From Oscillospiraceae bacterium (GTDB lineage Bacteria; Bacillota; Clostridia; UMGS1883): a DNA stretch of 43,502 bases. This document shows, piece by piece, positions 25,158 through 32,939 of the stretch. The position numbers and the translations under genes were made by a program. The notes beneath the pieces were generated by a model. It saw only the letters and a list, made by a program, of their open reading frames with translations, was not told the origin of the DNA and did no database searches. The stretch's first letter is position 1, and every line of letters starts with the position of its first letter. The stretch spans positions 4,013 through 47,514 of the forward strand of contig SVJW01000010.1 of assembly GCA_015068735.1 (NCBI GenBank). The letters are read 5' to 3'.

Positions 25158-25970
25158 ATGAAAAAAGGTATAAGAGGACACGATGTTTGTGCAGAAGGAT
25201 TAAAAAACATAGATAAAAGATGTGCTGAAGAAGGAATTGAATATATTCAGCTTGTTCTTGAAAAAAGTATAGAGGGTTTTGAAACCGGTAAATACTCTGA
25301 AGAATATGCACAAAAAATTAAAGAGGAAATGCCAAATACTAAAATTGCAATTCTGGGAAGTTATATAAACCCATCTGACCCCAACGAGGAAACTCTTAGG
25401 GAAAGTATCGAAAAATTTAAGGAGAAAATCCGTTACGCAACTGTGCTTAACCCCATTGCGGTAGGTACGGAAACAGGATGTTACATTGAAGGAAAAACCC
25501 ATACGGAAGAAGCGTATCAGCATCTTTTGAAAACCGTAAAGGAACTTGTCAGAGAAGCGGAGAAATACGGTGTAAATATAGGGATTGAGGGCGTATACCA
25601 GTTTGTAATCAATTCTCCCGAAATTATGGCGAGACTTGTAACGGATGTGAATTCAGACAATCTTAAAGTTATATTTGATCCTTGTAATTTAATAACTATT
25701 GATAACTATGTGGAACAGAATAAAATGATAAGCGACATGTTTGACCTTGTAGGAAGTAGGATTATAGCTGTCCATGCAAAAGATTTCTTTGTTGAAAATG
25801 GAGAACTTAAGCGTACAATTCCGGGAAAGGGAATTCTCAATTATAAGCTTATATTTGAAAAAATGAAAGAGAATAATCTGGATATTCCGATTATATCTGA
25901 AAATATTGATGAGACATCTGCAAAAGAGGCGTTTGACCTCCTTACGGATGTTTATGAAACGGTGGTATAA
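25158..25970 (+). CDS. Sugar phosphate isomerase/epimerase family TIM-barrel protein
   Basis: A 270-residue protein of the xylose isomerase-like/AP-endonuclease-2 superfamily. It carries acidic and histidine metal-ligand positions expected of the barrel: Glu in NIGIEGVYQF, Asp in KVIFDPCNL, His in IIAVHAKDF, and Glu in PIISENIDET. Members of this group include inositol-pathway, hydroxypyruvate and ketose epimerases, so the exact reaction is open. It follows the phosphoesterase by 12 bases with an AAGGAG site, and its stop overlaps the next start by one base (TAATG). Confidence 0.82.
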   Translation: MKKGIRGHDVCAEGLKNIDKRCAEEGIEYIQLVLEKSIEGFETGKYSEEYAQKIKEEMPNTKIAILGSYINPSDPNEETLRESIEKFKEKIRYATVLNPIAVGTETGCYIEGKTHTEEAYQHLLKTVKELVREAEKYGVNIGIEGVYQFVINSPEIMARLVTDVNSDNLKVIFDPCNLITIDNYVEQNKMISDMFDLVGSRIIAVHAKDFFVENGELKRTIPGKGILNYKLIFEKMKENNLDIPIISENIDETSAKEAFDLLTDVYETVV

Positions 25971-26809
25971 TGAGCTTTTTAAAATCAAAAAGGTTTCAGG
26001 CATTGATTACAGCACTTTTCTTTGTGATCCTGTATATCCGTCACGAGTATAATATCAGTCAGGAATTTTATCTGGTTGGTTACGAAAAAACCGATATATC
26101 CTCTCTTATCAGGAATGAGGAATTAACAGACAAAGATTACGATACTATATTTAAGAATACAGGTGTTTCTCCAAAATCAGCAGAAAAATTCATCGAGGAC
26201 GGAAATTATGGTGTATTAGATGAGCTGAATGATTTGTATTTTAAAAAGCCTGAAATAGAAAGGGTTTTTGTGGCACATCCCGTAACTGTGGGAGAGAGGA
26301 ATGCTAAACAGATAACGCCGGTTGTTGATTTGAAAAACGGTGATGTTCTTGTTACTTTTAACACTCATACCCTTGATTGGAGACATGGTCACTGCGCTCT
26401 TGTCATCGATGCAGAGAAAGGAATCTTATTGGAACATATGTCCATAGGAAACCCATCATGCCTGACATCTGTTGACGGATGGGGAAGGTATCCGGGATTT
26501 GTTGTTTTAAGGTATCCTGATGAAAAGGTAGCTCAGGAAGCCGTAAATTATGCTGTTGAGCACCTTATAGGTATTGACTACAATATCTTGGCAGGTGTGA
26601 TAAAAAAAGATAAGTCCGATGAAAAAATCCCCGAAAGTTCCCACTGTTCGCACATTGTATGGCAGGCGTACAAGGCGGTTGGGGTTGATATTGACGAAAC
26701 GGGAGGCATATTTGTAACTCCGGAAAATATAGCAATGTCAGAAAAATTGGATGTTTTACAGATATACGGACTTAACCCAAAAGATTATAAGAGCAGATTA
26801 GCTAAATAA
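25970..26809 (+). CDS. Membrane-anchored permuted papain-like (YiiX/NlpC-P60 type) cysteine hydrolase
   Basis: A 279-residue protein with one N-terminal hydrophobic segment (about 8-25), probably an anchor with the rest outside. The permuted papain fold is suggested by GDVLVTF (124-130), the catalytic-histidine segment RHGHCALVID (His141), and the cysteine segment SSHCSHIVWQAYKAVGVDID (Cys226), followed by GGIFVTPENIAMS. In this family His precedes Cys in sequence, the reverse of ordinary NlpC/P60, and known members act on lipid or peptide amide/thioester bonds. The substrate is unknown. The start is one base inside the upstream stop, so the gene is coupled to the isomerase. Confidence 0.75.
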   Translation: MSFLKSKRFQALITALFFVILYIRHEYNISQEFYLVGYEKTDISSLIRNEELTDKDYDTIFKNTGVSPKSAEKFIEDGNYGVLDELNDLYFKKPEIERVFVAHPVTVGERNAKQITPVVDLKNGDVLVTFNTHTLDWRHGHCALVIDAEKGILLEHMSIGNPSCLTSVDGWGRYPGFVVLRYPDEKVAQEAVNYAVEHLIGIDYNILAGVIKKDKSDEKIPESSHCSHIVWQAYKAVGVDIDETGGIFVTPENIAMSEKLDVLQIYGLNPKDYKSRLAK

Positions 26810-26871
26810 AAGCGTACTAATGCAGTAGGATTTTCATATAATTTAACATTGAATTTATGGGAGGGAAAACT

Positions 26872-28869
26872 GTGATTGCCGAAAAAGAAAACAAGTATAT
26901 GAAAGAACTGGCAAAATCGTACCCTAACAGAAGCTCAGCATTAAGCGAAATTATTAACCTGAATGCTATTTTAAACCTGCCTAAAGGAACGGAACATTTT
27001 ATGAGTGACCTTCATGGTGAACACGAAGCGTTTTCTCATATCCGCAGAAATGCATCGGGAGTAGTAAGAAGAAAAGTCGATGCACTTTTTGAAAAGACAC
27101 TTTCGGTCAATGAGCGTGCAGAACTGTCCACACTCATTTATTATCCCGAGGAAAAGCTCGACTCTAATTTGCTGGAAAAAGAAGAAAAAGATAATTGGTA
27201 TAAGATTACACTCAGAAGACTGCTGGAAGTCTCCCGATTTGTAAGCAGTAAATATACTCGTTCAAAAGTTCGTAAGCATTTAGCTCGCACTGCTTCAGGC
27301 TATGATTATATTATTGATGAACTTTTGAATAATGATTATGATGCTATAAATAAAGGACACTATTATGACAACATTCTGAATACAATAATAAACGTAGGAT
27401 CTGCAGAAAAGTTTATCATAGCACTATGTTCTGCTATAAAAAGTATGGTTATAGACCATTTGCACATTGTAGGAGATGTTTTTGACAGAGGTCCGAGAGC
27501 AGATTTAATAATGGAACAACTTATGAAAGAAAATTCCATTGACATTCAATGGGGAAATCATGATGCATTGTGGATGGGTGCTGCAGCAGGTTCAAGAGTA
27601 TGTATTGCAACCGTTCTGAACAATTCCATTACATACAAAAACCTGGATGTTGTAGAAATCGGTTACGGAATATCGCTTCGTCCGTTATCTTTATTTGCAA
27701 ATGATGTATATGCCAATTCGGATGTTTCTAACTATATGCCGAAAGGAAATTCCGACGGAGATATATTTATAGAAGATGATGACAGCCTTGTTGCCCGTAT
27801 GCATAAGGCGATAAGTATTATTCAGTTTAAGCTGGAAGGACAAACAATTCTTCGTAATCCGGATTACGGTATGGAGCATAGACTTCTCCTGGATAAAATT
27901 GATTGGGAAAAGGGAACGGTAAAATTAAACGGACGCGAATATCCTTTAAAAGAAAAGGATTTTCCCACTGTTGACAAAGATAATCCTTATGCTCTTACTG
28001 ATGGAGAAAGAGAACTGATGCAGTATTTGAAAAATGCCTTTATGAGGTCTCAAAAACTGCAAAATCACATAAGGTTTCTTTTTGAAAAAGGTGAAATATA
28101 TACAATTTTTAATAAAAATTTGTTGTTCCACGGCTGTATTCCGCTTAATGAAGACGGCAGTTTTATGAGCTTTCCAATTGCGGGGGGACTTTCGGGAAGA
28201 GCATTTATGGATTTTTGTGACCGTACTGCTCGAAAGGGCTTTTTCTCACGAGAGGGAAGTGAAACAAAACAGTTCGGAAAAGATTTTCTTTGGTTTTTGT
28301 GGTGCGGGAAGGATTCTCCCCTTTGTGCAAGGAAGAAGATAACAACTTTTGAAAGACTTTTGATAGATGCTCCGGAAACATGGGCAGAACCTAAAAATGC
28401 CTATTATCAATGCTGGAACGATGAGTACATAGTACAGAAAATCTTAGAGGAGTTTTCTCTTGGAGGAAAGCATTCGCATATCATAAACGGTCATGTTCCC
28501 GTTCAGTATAAAAAAGGCGAAGATCCCATAAAAGCAAACGGTAAACTGATCCTTATTGACGGTGGGTTCTGCCGTGCATATCAAAAGACTACCGGAATTG
28601 CAGGATATACACTTATCTACAATGCTGACGGTATGCGTATCTCTGCTCACGAACCTTTCAGAGGTGTGCAGGATGCAATAAATAATAATGCAGACATTTT
28701 GTCTGAAACAGTAATATTTGAGCAAGCATCAGATAAAATAAGAGTAAAAAATACTGATACGGGTGTTGTTATCAGTGAAAAAATTGCAGATTTGACAAAA
28801 CTTGTTGAGTGCTATGAAACAGGTACTATAAAAGAAAAAATAAAATCAAAACAGGGCAGTTATTCATAA
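26872..28869 (+). CDS. fbp: Fructose-1,6-bisphosphatase, class III
   Basis: A 665-residue class III enzyme, the Firmicutes-type gluconeogenic phosphatase (B. subtilis Fbp is about 670). Metal-binding and catalytic segments of its phosphoesterase fold: SDLHGEHEAF, HIVGDVFDRGPRAD, WGNHDALWMGAA, LLFHGCIPLN and IINGHVPVQ. The downstream part with FLWFLWCGKDSPLC is also typical. I choose the GTG at 26872 because GGGAGGG (26859-26865) is 6 bases before it; the in-frame ATG at 26857 would put that ribosome site inside the gene. The gene ends in a strong terminator and is probably its own unit, with a TATAAT at 26837. Confidence 0.95.
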   Translation: MIAEKENKYMKELAKSYPNRSSALSEIINLNAILNLPKGTEHFMSDLHGEHEAFSHIRRNASGVVRRKVDALFEKTLSVNERAELSTLIYYPEEKLDSNLLEKEEKDNWYKITLRRLLEVSRFVSSKYTRSKVRKHLARTASGYDYIIDELLNNDYDAINKGHYYDNILNTIINVGSAEKFIIALCSAIKSMVIDHLHIVGDVFDRGPRADLIMEQLMKENSIDIQWGNHDALWMGAAAGSRVCIATVLNNSITYKNLDVVEIGYGISLRPLSLFANDVYANSDVSNYMPKGNSDGDIFIEDDDSLVARMHKAISIIQFKLEGQTILRNPDYGMEHRLLLDKIDWEKGTVKLNGREYPLKEKDFPTVDKDNPYALTDGERELMQYLKNAFMRSQKLQNHIRFLFEKGEIYTIFNKNLLFHGCIPLNEDGSFMSFPIAGGLSGRAFMDFCDRTARKGFFSREGSETKQFGKDFLWFLWCGKDSPLCARKKITTFERLLIDAPETWAEPKNAYYQCWNDEYIVQKILEEFSLGGKHSHIINGHVPVQYKKGEDPIKANGKLILIDGGFCRAYQKTTGIAGYTLIYNADGMRISAHEPFRGVQDAINNNADILSETVIFEQASDKIRVKNTDTGVVISEKIADLTKLVECYETGTIKEKIKSKQGSYS

Positions 28870-28880
28870 CTGCCCTGTTT
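28849..28880. terminator. Bidirectional terminator between fbp and the ZIP transporter
   Basis: A perfect 15-bp stem (28849-28863 and 28866-28880) with a 2-nt loop, A-run left and T-run right. It contains the fbp stop codon; the ZIP gene ends at 28883. Confidence 0.88.
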
Positions 28881-28882
28881 CT

Positions 28883-29686
28883 TTATCCTAACATAACATC
28901 TAAAAGCATCATAACGGCAAAACCTATTATAATTCCCATCGTAGAAAAGTACGGGTGAGATTTTCGTCCTTTCTGACATTCTGGGATAAGTTCATGTACG
29001 GCAACCAGTATCATAGCACCTGCGGCAAAAGCAAGGGCATAAGGCAAAATCTTTTCTATATAAACAACCAGTAATGCACCTATAACACCTGCAACAGGCT
29101 CTACCATTCCCGACGCCTGACCGTATAAAAAGCTCTTTTTTCTTGAATAGCCCTCTCTTCTAAGAGGAAGGGAAACAGCCGCACCCTCGGGGAAATTTTG
29201 CAGTCCTATTCCTATTGCAATAGTAATTGCACCCATAAGGCTTTCCATACTAAACCCTGTTTTTTGCAATGCACCGAAAGCTACCCCCACGGCAAGCCCC
29301 TCAGGAATGTTGTGCAAAGTTATCGAAAGAATGAGCATAATAATACGGTTTAGTTTCTCGCTTGTTTTTCCTTGTGTGTTATTTGCTTTTTTTCTGGCAA
29401 ATGAAACCGCTTTATCAGATAACCACATAAAAACCGCACCGAAAAGAAATCCTGTTGTTGCGACAATATACGCAGGAACAGTAGATATTTCCTCGGCTCT
29501 TTCTATAGCAGGCTGAAGAAGTGACCAGAAAGAAGCCGCTATCATAACGCCGGAGGCAAACCCCAGCATAAGATTTAATATTTTAGGATTAGGAGATTTA
29601 AAAAAGGCAACCGTTGCAGCACCCAGCGCAGTTACTAACCATGTGCCGAGAGTTGCAATCAGTGCCATTAAGACGTAATTATCCAT
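28883..29686 (-). CDS. ZIP family metal transporter
   Basis: A 267-residue membrane protein of the ZIP (ZupT/GufA-like) family, which imports Zn2+ and other divalent metals. The two metal-binding helices are clear: SITLHNIPEGLAVGVAFG and GIGLQNFPEGAAVSLPLR; the later VHELIPE segment adds more ligands. The length and about eight hydrophobic segments fit the GufA branch. The second helix has GLQNFPEG, with Asn-Phe instead of HN, as in many GufA-type members. GGAGGTG lies upstream of the ATG. Monocistronic, with its promoter divergent from the YkgJ-type gene. Confidence 0.92.
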   Translation of the reverse strand: MDNYVLMALIATLGTWLVTALGAATVAFFKSPNPKILNLMLGFASGVMIAASFWSLLQPAIERAEEISTVPAYIVATTGFLFGAVFMWLSDKAVSFARKKANNTQGKTSEKLNRIIMLILSITLHNIPEGLAVGVAFGALQKTGFSMESLMGAITIAIGIGLQNFPEGAAVSLPLRREGYSRKKSFLYGQASGMVEPVAGVIGALLVVYIEKILPYALAFAAGAMILVAVHELIPECQKGRKSHPYFSTMGIIIGFAVMMLLDVMLG

Positions 29687-29704
29687 ATAACACCTCCACT
29701 ATTT

Positions 29705-29733
29705 ATTATATTTTATATGGATAATTCTGTGAA
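29705..29733 (-). promoter_or_regulatory. Predicted ZIP transporter promoter
   Basis: On the minus strand: TTCACA, 17-bp spacer, TATAAT. It is back-to-back with the rightward promoter, only 7 bp apart, so one bound regulator could affect both. Confidence 0.6.
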
Positions 29734-29740
29734 ATGTTTA

Positions 29741-29769
29741 TTGTAAACGGTATTTTGATGTGTTATAAT
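29741..29769 (+). promoter_or_regulatory. Predicted promoter of the YkgJ-type / ppx / trmL operon
   Basis: TTGTAA (29741-29746), 17-bp spacer, TATAAT (29764-29769), leaving a leader of about 55 bases. Confidence 0.7.
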
Positions 29770-29829
29770 AATTTCAACGAAGCAATTGTATGCGATAAAA
29801 TAGAGAAAACTTGATTGGTAAGTGGTTGT

Positions 29830-30360
29830 ATGAAATTAACTCTTGATAAAAAAGCATTTTATACCAAACTTTATAAAATGCTTGAAAATGTAACTCCTCT
29901 TACAGTTGACTGCGGTCAACTTTGTGACGGTGCCTGTTGTGCCGTCACTGATGAAATAACGGGGATGTATCTTTTCCCCGGTGAAAAGGTCATGTATGAC
30001 CCAATGCCTGAATGGGGAGAACTTCATGATATTGACTTTACCTATGACGGGGGAAAGAGCGTTGACCTTTTTACCTGTCCCGGAAAATGTGACAGATCAC
30101 TTCGCCCTCTGTCCTGTAGAATATTCCCCCTCGTTCCATATGCAAAAAGGGGAGGCGAACTTGAAATCAGAATGGATATCCGCGGCAGAGGGATGTGTCC
30201 GTTAGCCACGGCAATGAAACCCTGTGATCTTGATGCGTTGTTTGTTGAAAGAGTAACTATGGCAATGCAGCTTTGTATGAAAGTAAGAGATACGAGGGAA
30301 TTTATCTACTCTCTTTCAGAGTCGATTGACCAATTAAAGGAGGATTTCTATGAGTTATAA
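29830..30360 (+). CDS. YkgJ-like cysteine-cluster protein (putative Zn/Fe-chelating)
   Basis: A 176-residue cytosolic protein. Two cysteine groups, CGQLCDGACC and CPGKCDRSLRPLSCRIFP, match the pattern of the YkgJ/zinc-or-iron-chelating domain family, followed by MCPL and a later CD. The family is found in many bacteria without an assigned reaction. ATG 29830 gives the family-like N-terminus MKLTLDKKAFY; a TTG at 29815 in frame is possible, and neither has a strong ribosome site. The gene overlaps ppx by 11 bases. Its divergent neighbour is a metal importer, which is suggestive but no more. Confidence 0.72.
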   Translation: MKLTLDKKAFYTKLYKMLENVTPLTVDCGQLCDGACCAVTDEITGMYLFPGEKVMYDPMPEWGELHDIDFTYDGGKSVDLFTCPGKCDRSLRPLSCRIFPLVPYAKRGGELEIRMDIRGRGMCPLATAMKPCDLDALFVERVTMAMQLCMKVRDTREFIYSLSESIDQLKEDFYEL

Positions 30361-31267
30361 TTTTGCAGTAATTGACCTTGGCTCAAATTCAGTACGAATG
30401 AGCGTAAATGCCCTCGAAGAAGACGGAAGTTGGCATGTTATTGAAAAACTCCGTTCAACAGTCAGGCTCAGCGAAGGAATGACTAATGATAACTTCCTTA
30501 AAGAAGAGGCAATGTGCCGTGTTATCGATGCCATAAAAGAGTTTACAAAAATAGCAAAAAACTATAAATGTGCATCCATTGCCGCAGTTGCAACGGCGGC
30601 ACTTCGCCGTGCGGCAAATAAAGAGCTGTTCCTTTCAAGAGTAAAGGAACAAGCAGAAATTGAATTCCAGATTATAAGCGGTGTCGAGGAGGCATATTAC
30701 AGCTATCTTGCAGTAAAAGAAACCGTAGGAATAACTGACGGAGTAATTTATGATACAGGTGGCGGAAGTACGGAAATTGTCCTCGTAAAAAATGGGGAAG
30801 TAAAGCACTCTATAAGTCTGCCCCTCGGTGCTGTTATGATGACAGAGCAGATGTCTAATAAAAGTCAGATGCATCTGTATAAGTATGTATCTTCATATAT
30901 AGGCGGTATAGATTGGCTTGATGAGTGTGAAGGATTGCCCCTTTACGGCATCGGTGGAAGCGCACGTGCTATGGCTATGCTTTATAAGAAAGAATATCTT
31001 TCGCCCGATAAGGTGGACGGTATTAAAATCCCATACCACGCTGTTGCAAAAATATATCAGAGTATTTTTGAAACACCTGTTGAAAAACGCAAGGATATAA
31101 AGGGCATGGACGTTTCCCGTGCAGATATTATTCTTGCAGGACTTACCCCTGTGAAAGTTCTGATGGATATGACCGGAAGCGGCACAGTATGCGTATGTGC
31201 TGCAGGCGTCAAAGAAGGCGTATTTTTCAGACTTAAGGACGAAATTTTAAGGAGCAAAATGAAATGA
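30350..31267 (+). CDS. Ppx/GppA family exopolyphosphatase / guanosine pentaphosphatase
   Basis: A 305-residue protein of the ASKHA fold. It has FAVIDLGSNSVRMSV (phosphate-binding loop 1), VATAALRRAANKELF, EAYYSYLAV, the DTGGGSTEIVLVKNG loop, SLPLGAVMMTEQ and the GIGGSARAMA segment, all typical of the core domain. It lacks the C-terminal helical HD-like domain of E. coli Ppx/GppA (about 500 residues), as in the short, phosphatase-core members. It hydrolyses polyphosphate or pppGpp; the sequence does not tell which. AAAGGAGG lies before the ATG, inside the upstream gene. It ends in an ATGA overlap with trmL. Confidence 0.88.
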   Translation: MSYNFAVIDLGSNSVRMSVNALEEDGSWHVIEKLRSTVRLSEGMTNDNFLKEEAMCRVIDAIKEFTKIAKNYKCASIAAVATAALRRAANKELFLSRVKEQAEIEFQIISGVEEAYYSYLAVKETVGITDGVIYDTGGGSTEIVLVKNGEVKHSISLPLGAVMMTEQMSNKSQMHLYKYVSSYIGGIDWLDECEGLPLYGIGGSARAMAMLYKKEYLSPDKVDGIKIPYHAVAKIYQSIFETPVEKRKDIKGMDVSRADIILAGLTPVKVLMDMTGSGTVCVCAAGVKEGVFFRLKDEILRSKMK

Positions 31268-31761
31268 GCTATAACATAGTTCTGGTAGAACCAGAAATTC
31301 CACAGAATACGGGAAATATTGTCCGCACTTGTGCCGCTACCGGTGCAAGGCTTCACATAGTAAAACCCATGGGTTTTGAAATTGACGATAAAAAGCTGAA
31401 ACGTGCAGGACTTGACTATTGGCATTTTCTTAATATTCAGTATTACGAAAATCTTGATGAATTTTTTGGACAAAATAAGAACGGTAGATTTTTCTACCTT
31501 AGTTCAAAGGGGACAGCTTCCTATACCGATGTAAGCTTTCGGGACGGGGACTTTCTGCTTTTCGGCAAGGAAACAAAAGGCCTTCCCGAAAAGATTCTTA
31601 TAGACCATCCAGAGCGTTCAATCCGCATCCCCATGATAAGTGACGCAAGGTGTCTTAATCTTTCCAATTCTGTAGCAATTGTAGTTTACGAAGCCCTGCG
31701 CCAGAATAACTTTGAATCCCTTACAAAAGAATCCGACTATCTATATGGAATAATTGACTAA
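31264..31761 (+). CDS. trmL: tRNA (cytidine/uridine-34-2'-O)-methyltransferase TrmL
   Basis: A 165-residue SPOUT-class enzyme that methylates the ribose of the wobble base in tRNA-Leu isoacceptors. The signature is complete: VEPEIPQNTGNIVRTCAATG, LHIVKPMGFEIDDKKLKRAG, LDYWHFLN, the knot segment LLFGKETKGLPEKIL, RIPMISDARCLNLSNSVAIV and a terminal ALRQ. The length matches the E. coli enzyme (157). It starts in the ppx stop (ATGA) and ends at a long-stem terminator. Confidence 0.93.
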   Translation: MSYNIVLVEPEIPQNTGNIVRTCAATGARLHIVKPMGFEIDDKKLKRAGLDYWHFLNIQYYENLDEFFGQNKNGRFFYLSSKGTASYTDVSFRDGDFLLFGKETKGLPEKILIDHPERSIRIPMISDARCLNLSNSVAIVVYEALRQNNFESLTKESDYLYGIID

Positions 31762-31798
31762 AAAAAGTTCACCGAATTTTTATTTCGGTGAACTTTTT
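31762..31798. terminator. Bidirectional terminator between trmL and the YitT gene
   Basis: A perfect 15-bp stem (31762-31776 and 31784-31798), 7-nt loop, A-run left and T-run right, between converging genes. Confidence 0.88.
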
Positions 31799-31800
31799 GT

Positions 31801-32673
31801 TTATCTGTATACATGAAATCCATTTCCCACAATCTGCTGTGATTCCGAAAATATAATAAACGCTTCGGGATCAATTTCAAGGATTTTCCGCTGAAATTCA
31901 GGGATTTCAGCCTCTTTCAATGCACACATAAGGGTTTGCTTTTCGTCCATTGTGTAAGCTCCGACAACATCAATAATCGTAACTCCTCGTGGAGAGGTGG
32001 AAACAAGTTTTTTTGCAACCTCAACGCCTTTTTCAGTAACCACAAACGCAAGTTTTGATACATTCAGTTTCTGTATCAGCCAGTCAACGGAAAATGTTGA
32101 AAGGAAAAGTGCCACAATGCCCCAAAGAGCTAAGTCAATCTGCCTGAATGTAATAAGTGCCGTCATAATAACCGCAGCATCGACAAAAAGAAGAAGTTTT
32201 CCTATCTTGAAATGAGGGAAGAAATGTTGAAGAAGCCTTCCTAAAATATCCGTTCCTCCGGTAGAACCGCCTGAGAGAAGTGTCATACCAATACCAAAAC
32301 CGTAAAGGAGCGATCCGAAAATTGATGCCAAAATAATATCATCGGTCATGGGAGGAAGCTCGGAGAAAATCTGTACAAACAGAGATATATTTGCCGCCCC
32401 GATAATTGTCTTTATAACAAATTCTTTGCCTATTACCTTAAAGGAAATAAGCAAAAACAATATATTTATAACCGCAAATGAAAGTCCCGGCGGTATTTTT
32501 GCAATGTGGAAAAGAATTGTTGAAAGACCGGAAACGCCACCGCTTACGACCTTGTTAGGGGTGAAGAATACGCTGATGCCGAAAGCCGTTATAATCGGTC
32601 CTATCAGGAAAAGAAGATTGTTTTTTAACTTTTCTCTTGTCAGAAATTTTGAAACAAATTGTTTGTTGTGCAT
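31801..32673 (-). CDS. YitT family membrane protein (DUF161 + DUF2179)
   Basis: A 290-residue protein. Residues about 18-205 hold five or six membrane segments with the family motifs FFTPNKVVSGGVSGLSTIL and LLSGGSTGGTDILGRLLQ. Residues about 210-290 form the soluble DUF2179 domain (FVVTEKGVEVAKKLV, STSPRGVTIIDVVGAYTM, EIDPEAFIIFSES). The family is widespread in Firmicutes with no settled function. AAGGTGAT lies before the ATG. It is monocistronic with its own promoter and converges with trmL. Confidence 0.88.
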   Translation of the reverse strand: MHNKQFVSKFLTREKLKNNLLFLIGPIITAFGISVFFTPNKVVSGGVSGLSTILFHIAKIPPGLSFAVINILFLLISFKVIGKEFVIKTIIGAANISLFVQIFSELPPMTDDIILASIFGSLLYGFGIGMTLLSGGSTGGTDILGRLLQHFFPHFKIGKLLLFVDAAVIMTALITFRQIDLALWGIVALFLSTFSVDWLIQKLNVSKLAFVVTEKGVEVAKKLVSTSPRGVTIIDVVGAYTMDEKQTLMCALKEAEIPEFQRKILEIDPEAFIIFSESQQIVGNGFHVYR

Positions 32674-32703
32674 AAAATCACCTTTTAGCTTTTGTTTATT
32701 GGC

Positions 32704-32732
32704 ATTTTAGCACAGTAAATCAATATGTGCAA
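32704..32732 (-). promoter_or_regulatory. Predicted YitT gene promoter
   Basis: On the minus strand: TTGCAC, 17-bp spacer, TAAAAT. The 145 bp between this and the cysE promoter is A+T-rich and shows no gene, T-box or other structure that I can recognise. Confidence 0.6.
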
Positions 32733-32877
32733 TATCAATTGTAAAAATTAAAATAAATAGTAAAATATTTTGCCTTTTTGAAAAATAACGAAAAATAATA
32801 TTGAAAAATTACAATACTCAATAAAAACAACGGGAGAAATTACCTCTGCGTAATAACTAAAATTTGTAAAATAACTG

Positions 32878-32906
32878 TTGTTTTTTCGCTATATATATTG
32901 TATAAT
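32878..32906 (+). promoter_or_regulatory. Predicted promoter of the cysE-ispH operon
   Basis: TTGTTT (32878-32883), 17-bp spacer, TATAAT (32901-32906). Transcription would start near 32913, so the cysE leader is only about 27 nt. This leaves no space for a T-box and excludes an in-frame TTG at 32898 as start codon. Confidence 0.7.
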
Positions 32907-32939
32907 AAGATAGTTAGAGAATGTATAGGAGTGATTTCT

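Noticed and set aside
26857..26871. fbp start at ATG 26857
   Set aside because: The only good ribosome site (26859-26865) would be inside the gene; GTG 26872 is correctly spaced from it.
32733..32939. T-box leader for cysE-cysS
   Set aside because: No T-box consensus (GGTGG-type bulge sequence) or antiterminator/terminator pair is visible, and the predicted transcription start leaves only about 27 nt of leader.
32898..32939. Longer cysE start at TTG 32898
   Set aside because: It lies in the promoter spacer, before the expected transcription start, and has no ribosome site.
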